Shown here: piece by piece, positions 58,817 through 64,000 of the stretch
How positions within the stretch are numbered: position 1 is the first letter of the stretch
How the letters are laid out: every line of letters begins with the position of its first letter
From: an uncultured Coriobacteriaceae bacterium
Lineage (GTDB): Bacteria; Actinomycetota; Coriobacteriia; Coriobacteriales; Atopobiaceae
Direction of reading: 5' to 3'
Length of the DNA: 64,000 nucleotides
Assembly: GCA_902773995.1 (NCBI GenBank)
Contig: CACYGL010000009.1
Location: 1-64,000, forward strand
Made by a program: the position numbers and the translations under genes
The notes under the pieces: generated by a model
Seen by the model: only the letters and a program-made list of their open reading frames with translations
What the model was told of the DNA's origin: nothing
The model's database searches: none

Positions 58817-60007
58817 ATGGGTAAGCGCGTATTTCTGATCGTCCTTGACAGCTTTGGCATTGGCGCCGAGCCAGATGCCGCGGAGTGGGGCGACGAGGGG
58901 AGCAACACCCTGTGCGCCTGTGCCACCACGGGCGAGCTCAACATTCCCAACATGGCGTCGCTCGGCCTTCTCAACATCGAGGGCGCGCTTGAGTCTCCCT
59001 ACCAGGTGGACCTTAGGTCGGTTGCCTCGCCCACCGGCGCGTTTGCCCGCCTTCGCGAGGCGTCTGCCGGCAAGGACACAACGGTTGGGCACTGGGAGAT
59101 GGCCGGCGTCATCTCGCCCAAGCGCTTCCCCACATACCCCAACGGCTTCCCCCGAGAGGTGCTGGACGAGTTCGAGCGCCAGACGGGTCGTGGGGTTCTC
59201 TGCAACAAGCCGTACTCCGGTACGCAGGTGATCAAGGACTACGGCCGTGAGCAGCTCGAGACTGGCAAGCTCATCGTCTACACCTCCGCCGACAGCGTCT
59301 TCCAGATTGCCGCGCACGAGGACATGGTGCCCCCCGAGCAGCTCTACGAGTACTGCCGCATCGCGCGCAGGATCCTCACGGGCGAGCACGGCGTCGCCCG
59401 CGTTATCGCGCGCCCCTACACGGGGGAGTGGCCAAACTACGTGCGCACCCCGCGCAGGCACGACTTCTCCCTCGAGCCCACGGGAACCACGATGCTCGAC
59501 GTCCTCAAGGACGCCGGCCGGGACGTGCTCTCCATCGGCAAGATCTACGACATCTTCGCGCACCGCGGCATCACGGAGCACGTCTTCACCTCGGGAAACG
59601 ACGAGGGCATCGAGCGCACCGTTGAGGCAACCGGCCGTGACTTCACGGGCCTCTGCTACACCAACCTCGTGGACTTCGACATGGTCTACGGACACCGCAA
59701 CGACGCGCCAGGCTACGCACGTGCCCTGAGCTACTTTGACAGCCAGCTCCCGCGCATCGTGGCAGGCCTGCGCGATGACGACCTGCTCATGATCACGGCA
59801 GACCACGGCTGCGACCCCGTGACGCCCTCAACGGATCACTCGCGCGAGTACGTCCCGTGGCTCGTGTGCGGCCCACGCGTGCGCGCCGGTGTCGACCTGG
59901 GCACGCGACCCACGTTCGCGGACGTCTCCGCAACGGTCCTCGACTACCTTGGCGCGCCCGCGCTTCCCAACGGCACGTCTCACCTCGACCGGATTCTGGA
60001 GGCATAG
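58817..60007 (+). CDS. deoB: Phosphopentomutase
   Basis: DeoB interconverts (deoxy)ribose 1- and 5-phosphates. This 396-residue alkaline-phosphatase-superfamily enzyme has the metal/phosphate site [17 protein letters not shown] with the D of LDSFG, NTLCACA, the [11 protein letters not shown] segment with the active-site Thr, and the later metal ligands in [15 protein letters not shown] and [20 protein letters not shown]. Length matches the family (about 390-400). GGGAGG lies upstream. It is followed two bases later by deoD. Confidence 0.96.
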   Translation: MGKRVFLIVLDSFGIGAEPDAAEWGDEGSNTLCACATTGELNIPNMASLGLLNIEGALESPYQVDLRSVASPTGAFARLREASAGKDTTVGHWEMAGVISPKRFPTYPNGFPREVLDEFERQTGRGVLCNKPYSGTQVIKDYGREQLETGKLIVYTSADSVFQIAAHEDMVPPEQLYEYCRIARRILTGEHGVARVIARPYTGEWPNYVRTPRRHDFSLEPTGTTMLDVLKDAGRDVLSIGKIYDIFAHRGITEHVFTSGNDEGIERTVEATGRDFTGLCYTNLVDFDMVYGHRNDAPGYARALSYFDSQLPRIVAGLRDDDLLMITADHGCDPVTPSTDHSREYVPWLVCGPRVRAGVDLGTRPTFADVSATVLDYLGAPALPNGTSHLDRILEA

Positions 60008-60009
60008 CC

Positions 60010-60729
60010 ATGGCACGCACCCCCACACCGCACAACGAGGCCATCGCGGGCCAGGTCGCACCGTTCGTCCTCATGCCGGGCGACCCGCTCCGCGCCAAGC
60101 GTCTCGCCGAGACCTACCTCGAGGACGTCGAGCAGTTCAACGGGGTCCGCAACATGCTGGGCTATACGGGCACCTACCAGGGCAGCCCCGTCTCGGTGAT
60201 GGGTAGCGGCATGGGCATGCCCTCCATCGGCATCTACTCATACGAGCTCTTCAACTTCTACGGCGTCGAGTCGATCGTGCGCATCGGCACCGCGGGTGGC
60301 GTGGCGCCAAGCGTGCGCCTGCGCGACATCGTGCTCGGGATGGGCGCCTGCACGGACTCCAACTACGCCCACCAGTTCAACGTGCCGGGCACGCTTGCCC
60401 CCATCGCGGACTTCGGCCTCCTGCGTCGCGCGGCAGACGCCGCCGAGCGCCTAGGCTATCCCGCGCGCGTGGGCAACGTGCTCTCGTCGGACGTCTTCTA
60501 CAACGACGATCGCACGGCGGAGCAGCGCTGGGCAAAGATGGGCGTCCTCGCCGTGGAAATGGAGTCGGCGGCGCTCTACCTCAACGCGATGCGCGCCCGC
60601 AGGCGCGCGCTCACGATCCTCACCGTGACGGACGTCACCTCCCGCGGCGAGGCCCTCACGGCCGAGGAGCGCCAGGAGAGCCTCACGCAGATGATGGAGG
60701 TCGCGCTGAGCCTGGCAAAGCCGGAGTAG
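60010..60729 (+). CDS. deoD: Purine-nucleoside phosphorylase, DeoD type
   Basis: DeoD splits purine (deoxy)nucleosides with phosphate, feeding sugar 1-phosphate to DeoB. The 239-residue protein has [20 protein letters not shown] at the start, [18 protein letters not shown] (phosphate site), [32 protein letters not shown] and the purine/ribose site [12 protein letters not shown], with VTDVTSRGE near the end. This is the hexameric low-molecular-weight type. The ribosome site GGAGG lies inside the end of deoB, so translation is coupled. Confidence 0.96.
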   Translation: MARTPTPHNEAIAGQVAPFVLMPGDPLRAKRLAETYLEDVEQFNGVRNMLGYTGTYQGSPVSVMGSGMGMPSIGIYSYELFNFYGVESIVRIGTAGGVAPSVRLRDIVLGMGACTDSNYAHQFNVPGTLAPIADFGLLRRAADAAERLGYPARVGNVLSSDVFYNDDRTAEQRWAKMGVLAVEMESAALYLNAMRARRRALTILTVTDVTSRGEALTAEERQESLTQMMEVALSLAKPE

Positions 60730-60761
60730 GCGCTGCACAAGCAGGAAAATCACATGAGCAC

Positions 60762-60797
60762 AAAATGGCCCGGGCTCCCGCAGGGATGCCCGGGCCA
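60762..60797 (-). terminator. Terminator shared by murE (minus) and deoD (plus)
   Basis: TGGCCCGGGC and GCCCGGGCCA form a 10-pair stem with a 12-base loop; on the minus strand it is followed by TTTTG. Confidence 0.75.
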
Positions 60798-60824
60798 GTT
60801 CATACGTCGACGGAGCGCTGCGCC

Positions 60825-62369
60825 CTACTCAGCCACGCCCGGATGCGCCGCATGCCAGTTGCGGACGGCCTCCTCGTAGATATCGCCATCTGTGCGGCAG
60901 GGGACAAACTCGTTGCCCTCGTGCTGGCGCGTCTCGTCACCCTTGGCCAGCAGGCAGAGAATCGCCGGGCCCTCGCCCTCGTAGCCCAGCTGGACGGCGC
61001 GGCGAATGGCCTCTTCGCGGTTGAGAATGACCTCGTATGCCGTGCCCTCCGGCGTGGCGTCCGCCATCTGCTGGCAGATCTCCTCCACTGGATCGTTCGC
61101 CGGGTCCTCCTCGGTGTAGATGAGGTAGTCGGCGTACTTGGCGGCCTCCTGGGGAAGCTCGTGTCTACGCTCGTATGCCTTGCCGCCGGGGGCGCCAAAG
61201 ACGGCAATGATGCGGTACCCCGGGAACTCCTCCTTGACCGAGGGGAAGAACCGCTGGTAAGAGAGCTTGTTATGGGCATAGTCGACCAGCGCAACAACCT
61301 TGGGATCAGGGCTGGGGAGAAGCTCCATGCGGCCGGGGACACGCGCGTGCGAGAGCGGCTCGGCGATCTTCTCGTGCCCAATGCCCAGAACCTCGCAGAT
61401 GGCGATGGTCGCAAGCGCGTTGTCCACGTTGAAGAGTCCGGGCATGCCCAGGCAGATGGGCCCTTCCCAGCTTGGCGTGTGCGCAGTGAACGAAACCATG
61501 CCGTAGGCGCTCTGGACGTCCGAGGCCCAGACGTCCGCCGAGCTGTCCTTGGCCGAGAAGGTCACCACGCGCTCGCAGCGCTGGGCGCGTTCGAGGATGG
61601 TCTGGATCTCGTCAGAGTCGAGGTTCACCACGGCAACGTGCGCCTGGTCAAAGATGCGGAGCTTGCTCTGGAAGTAGTCCTCGAAGTTGGGGTGCTCAAC
61701 GGGCGAGATGTGGTCACGCCCAATGTTCAGGAAGCAGGCAATGGAAAGGTCAAGGCCCAGGACGCGGTCATACTTGAGCGCTTGGCTCGAGACCTCCATA
61801 TCCATGTAGGCAAGGCCTGCCTTGCGGGCGTTGGCGAGATGGCGCCAGAGGTCCGGGGACTCCGGCGTGGTGTTGTGGCTCTCCTCACGCTCGATGCCGT
61901 CGAAGGTCTCAATGGAGCCCATGACGCCAGCGTGGGCGTAAGGCTCGTCGCCGTCGAGCACCGCGCGAAGCATATAGGACACCGTCGACTTGCCCTTGGT
62001 GCCCGTGATGCCAATGACGGTGAGGTCGTGGTCGGGGTGGCCAAAGGCCTCGGCCGAGGCGAGCGCCATGGCGCGGCGCAGGTCCGTGGCGATGAGTGCT
62101 GGCGTGCCGGGTGCAACGGCAGCAAGCTCGGCCGCTCGGTCTCTGTCGCAGAGGTAGGCCACGGCGCCCTTCTCCAGCGCGGAGGTGAGATAGGCTGGCT
62201 TGAAGGCGGCGCCCTTGCACACAAAGACGTGCGCCGGGACAACGACCCGCGAGTCGCAGTCGACCCCGGTGATGGGCATGGCGCCCTTCTCGGCGGTGAT
62301 GTTTGCTGTGGTGGCCAGCAGCCCCTCATTGTCGAGAAGCTGGGCAAGAGATGAGAGTGTAGTATTCAT
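60825..62369 (-). CDS. murE: UDP-MurNAc-tripeptide synthetase MurE, lysine/ornithine-type signature
   Basis: MurE adds the third amino acid to the peptidoglycan stem. The 514-residue Mur ligase has the N-terminal UDP-binding domain (ITGVDCDSRVVVPAHVFVC), the ATP loop GITGTKGKSTV, NTTPESPDLW, the carbamylated lysine in MEVSSQALKYDRV, NIGRDHIS, and the C-terminal domain with VDYAHN. The residue-3 selectivity motif reads EEDPANDP. Diaminopimelate enzymes have D-N-P-R there, whereas Staphylococcus aureus lysine ligase has D-N-P-A-N-D, so this enzyme should add L-lysine or L-ornithine. The ATG coincides with the start site predicted from TATACT (62381-62376), so the transcript is probably leaderless. 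Confidence 0.9.
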   Translation of the reverse strand: MNTTLSSLAQLLDNEGLLATTANITAEKGAMPITGVDCDSRVVVPAHVFVCKGAAFKPAYLTSALEKGAVAYLCDRDRAAELAAVAPGTPALIATDLRRAMALASAEAFGHPDHDLTVIGITGTKGKSTVSYMLRAVLDGDEPYAHAGVMGSIETFDGIEREESHNTTPESPDLWRHLANARKAGLAYMDMEVSSQALKYDRVLGLDLSIACFLNIGRDHISPVEHPNFEDYFQSKLRIFDQAHVAVVNLDSDEIQTILERAQRCERVVTFSAKDSSADVWASDVQSAYGMVSFTAHTPSWEGPICLGMPGLFNVDNALATIAICEVLGIGHEKIAEPLSHARVPGRMELLPSPDPKVVALVDYAHNKLSYQRFFPSVKEEFPGYRIIAVFGAPGGKAYERRHELPQEAAKYADYLIYTEEDPANDPVEEICQQMADATPEGTAYEVILNREEAIRRAVQLGYEGEGPAILCLLAKGDETRQHEGNEFVPCRTDGDIYEEAVRNWHAAHPGVAE

Positions 62370-62375
62370 GCATTA

Positions 62376-62381
62376 AGTATA
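62376..62381 (-). promoter_or_regulatory. -10 box of murE
   Basis: TATACT on the minus strand, six bases before the murE ATG; no clear -35. The spacing predicts a leaderless mRNA. Confidence 0.5.
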
Positions 62382-62463
62382 GCAGGAGAGATGGGCGCGG
62401 GCTGCGCCGGGTGTGGGCGATGCGTGTGCCGCTTCCGGGTTCCGTGGTACACTCGCTAGGCAC

Positions 62464-62539
62464 GGGCGATTGGCGCAGCGGCTAGCGCAGGTGCCTTACA
62501 CGCACAAGGTCGGCGGTTCGAATCCGTCATCGCCCACCA
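62464..62539 (+). tRNA. tRNA-Val (TAC)
   Basis: A 76-base tRNA with perfect acceptor GGGCGAT/ATCGCCC, anticodon loop CTTACAC (TAC at 62497-62499), and encoded CCA. The anticodon stem has four good pairs (GTGC/GCAC) with a G-A mismatch at its top. Confidence 0.93.
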
Positions 62540-62623
62540 TGAGAAGAGTCGGGGCCGGTCGGCGTGAGCCGGCTGGCCCCGTTGCATGAGCGCTGGCAGA
62601 TGCGCCGGCAGACGGGAGGCCCC

Positions 62624-63367
62624 ATGCCCCAGGAGAGCGCTGTACAGCCAGAGCGCAGCTTTGGCAGGTCCGTTGCCGAGATGCGCCCCGTCACGCTGAC
62701 CCCCAACGTTATGAAGAACGCCGACGGCTCGTGCCTGGCGGAGTTTGGCGACACGCGCGTGCTGTGCGCGGCGACTATCGAAGAGGGCGTGCCCAAGTGG
62801 CGCGGGGCGAGCAGGGACGGCTGGGTCACCGCGGAGTATGCCATGCTTCCGGCTGCCACCAATCGCCGCACGCCGCGCGAGTACAAGGGGCGCAAGGGTC
62901 GCTCGATGGAGATCGAGCGCCTGGTGGGCCGCTCGCTGCGTGCCGTCTGCGACCTTCGGCACCTGGGCGAGTTCACGGTGACCGTTGACTGCGACGTTAT
63001 CCAGGCCGATGGCGGCACCCGCACGGCTTCCATCACCGGCGCTTGGGTGGCGCTCTACGAGGCGCTCTCCGCCGCGTGCTCCAAGGGGCGCATCAAGCGC
63101 GTTCCCCTTACGGGGCAGGTTGCGGCCATCTCGATGGGAGTCGTGCGTGGCGTAGAGCTTCTCGACCTCGACTACCCGGAGGACTCGCACGCGGACGTGG
63201 ACATGAACCTGGTGGGCTCATCGGACGGCCGTATTGTTGAGGTCCAAGGTACTGGTGAGCGTGCGACCTTCGACCGCGAGCAGCTTGGACGTCTGCTCGA
63301 CCTTGGCCAGAAGGGCATCGACAAACTCCTCCAGATTCAGCGCGAGGTCACGGGCTTTGGCGCCTAG
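62624..63367 (+). CDS. rph: Ribonuclease PH
   Basis: RNase PH trims tRNA 3' ends phosphorolytically. The 247-residue protein shows MRPVTLTPNVMKNADGSCLA, ATIEEGVPKWRG, GWVTAEYAMLPAATNRRTPRE, the phosphate-binding region GRKGRSMEIERLVGRSLRAV, DCDVIQADGGTRTASITGAWVAL and LDLDYPEDSHADVDMNLV. The start ATG 62624 has GGGAGG at good distance; an in-frame ATG at 62564 would add 20 atypical residues. rdgB follows, an order common in Actinomycetota. Confidence 0.95.
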   Translation: MPQESAVQPERSFGRSVAEMRPVTLTPNVMKNADGSCLAEFGDTRVLCAATIEEGVPKWRGASRDGWVTAEYAMLPAATNRRTPREYKGRKGRSMEIERLVGRSLRAVCDLRHLGEFTVTVDCDVIQADGGTRTASITGAWVALYEALSAACSKGRIKRVPLTGQVAAISMGVVRGVELLDLDYPEDSHADVDMNLVGSSDGRIVEVQGTGERATFDREQLGRLLDLGQKGIDKLLQIQREVTGFGA

Positions 63368-63407
63368 GCCCCAAGGAGCGGACCTGTCTTGACGAAAGGA
63401 CACCGGA

Positions 63408-63973
63408 ATGGCAGCAATTGATATCAAGACGCTTGACCCCGCGCGCACTGTTGTTGTGGCCACGGGCAATCCCCACAAGGTGACCGAGATAGAGGCAATT
63501 CTCTCAAAGTCCCTTCCCGACGTGCGCTTTGTTGCCCTGGGTGAGCTTGGGGACTTTCCTGATCCGGTTGAGAACGGCGCCAACTTCTTCGAGAACGCCC
63601 TCATCAAGGCTCGAGCCGCGCGCTCGACGGCGCGCCTGGGATCTTCTCGGCGCGCTGGGCCGGCGAGCACGGCAACGACGACGCCAACAACGACAAGCTC
63701 GAGCGCCTCATGGCAGACGTTCCCGACGAGAGTCGCGGTGCTCGCTTCCACTCCACCGTGGTGCTCGTGCGAGGCGATGAGGTCCTGCGTGGCGATGGTG
63801 ATTGCAAGGGTGTCATTGGCCACAAACGCCGTGGTGACCACGGCTTTGGCTATGATCCGCTGTTCCTGCCCACGGACACTCCGGGCAAGACGATGGCGGA
63901 GCTCACTCCTGCCGAGAAGAACGCCATCTCGCATCGCTTCCACGCCCTCGAGGACCTCGCGCGCAAGTTGTAG
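63408..63973 (+). pseudogene. rdgB: RdgB/HAM1 non-canonical purine NTP pyrophosphatase, frame broken
   Basis: RdgB removes dITP/XTP from the nucleotide pool. From ATG 63408 (AAAGGAC upstream) the frame gives VVVATGNPHKVTEIEAILSK and NFFENALIKARAAR (to about 63621). The other half, ALDGAPGIFSARWAGEHGND through HGFGYDPLFLP to KNAISHRFHALEDLARKL (stop 63973), is in another frame. The 566-base span is not a multiple of three. About 16-18 residues are missing between the halves, including the catalytic A-D-D-S-G segment, so about 50 bases appear lost. The junction reads GCCGCGCGCTCGAC, where GCGCG could come from either side. Confidence 0.85.
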
Positions 63974-64000
63974 GTCAGGCTGTGGCTCGTTCGCGGAGTC

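Overview
The window is GC-rich, densely coded bacterial DNA. I read it as a member of Coriobacteriia (Actinomycetota), probably an Olsenella/Atopobium-like Atopobiaceae. The reasons are glycan-active GH3 enzymes beside LytTR/GHKL two-component pairs, a MurE of the lysine/ornithine rather than the diaminopimelate type, rubrerythrin and Rrf2 genes fitting an anaerobe, a lic-type phosphocholine module, and several probable leaderless starts. The taxonomic call is inference; no rRNA gene is present.

Layout. 1-2216: a methionine ABC transporter (metN-metI-metQ, minus strand; metQ runs off the left edge) preceded by a tiny leaderless reading frame. 2272-12747: two GH3 glycosidases flanked by two paralogous LytTR regulator/GHKL kinase pairs; the left kinase has an in-frame amber codon. 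13026-17185: dnaX, ybaB, recR and an unknown membrane-anchored protein. 17351-20527: a tRNA-Asp with a broken acceptor stem, a HAD phosphatase, an Rrf2 regulator, a MutY-like glycosylase and rubrerythrin. 20546-23863: a DUF975 membrane protein, metY (O-acetylhomoserine sulfhydrylase) with a second tiny leaderless frame resembling the metN one, and nth. 24065-35872: a glycogen cluster glgB-glgP-glgC-glgD-glgA plus a GH13-GH77 fusion; glgC, glgD and glgA each carry what looks like a short frame-breaking deletion. 36089-38826: a fused phosphocholine cytidylyltransferase/choline kinase and its LicB-like permease. 39027-46866: mfd, an SGNH-hydrolase/MazG fusion, a DivIC/FtsB-like division protein, a Ppx/GppA phosphatase and tRNA-Leu. 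47160-51849: a GntR-UTRA regulator fused to the N-terminal half of transketolase, the C-terminal transketolase subunit, an orphan PTS EIIB, a DUF4143-type ATPase and tRNA-Glu. 51881-56260: two unrecognised repeat-like proteins and cstA. 56576-63973: a frame-broken iron alcohol dehydrogenase, deoC-deoB-deoD, murE, tRNA-Val, rph and a frame-broken rdgB.

Three themes stand out. First, two sulfur/methionine loci (metNIQ and metY) share an almost identical arrangement: a -10 box, eight bases, then the ATG of a 16-25 codon peptide containing an Arg-Gln-(Gln)-Met-Pro motif, with the stop codon at or in a potential hairpin. This could be an undescribed peptide-based attenuator. Second, several unusual gene fusions (GntR-transketolase, SGNH-MazG, wHTH-LicC-LicA, GH13-GH77, and GlgB with a histone-like tail) put regulation or pathway partners on one chain. 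Third, at least five genes and one tRNA show short losses of conserved sequence, which is either real decay or an assembly fault and should be settled before biological conclusions are drawn.

No CRISPR array, insertion sequence, integrase or replication origin was seen.
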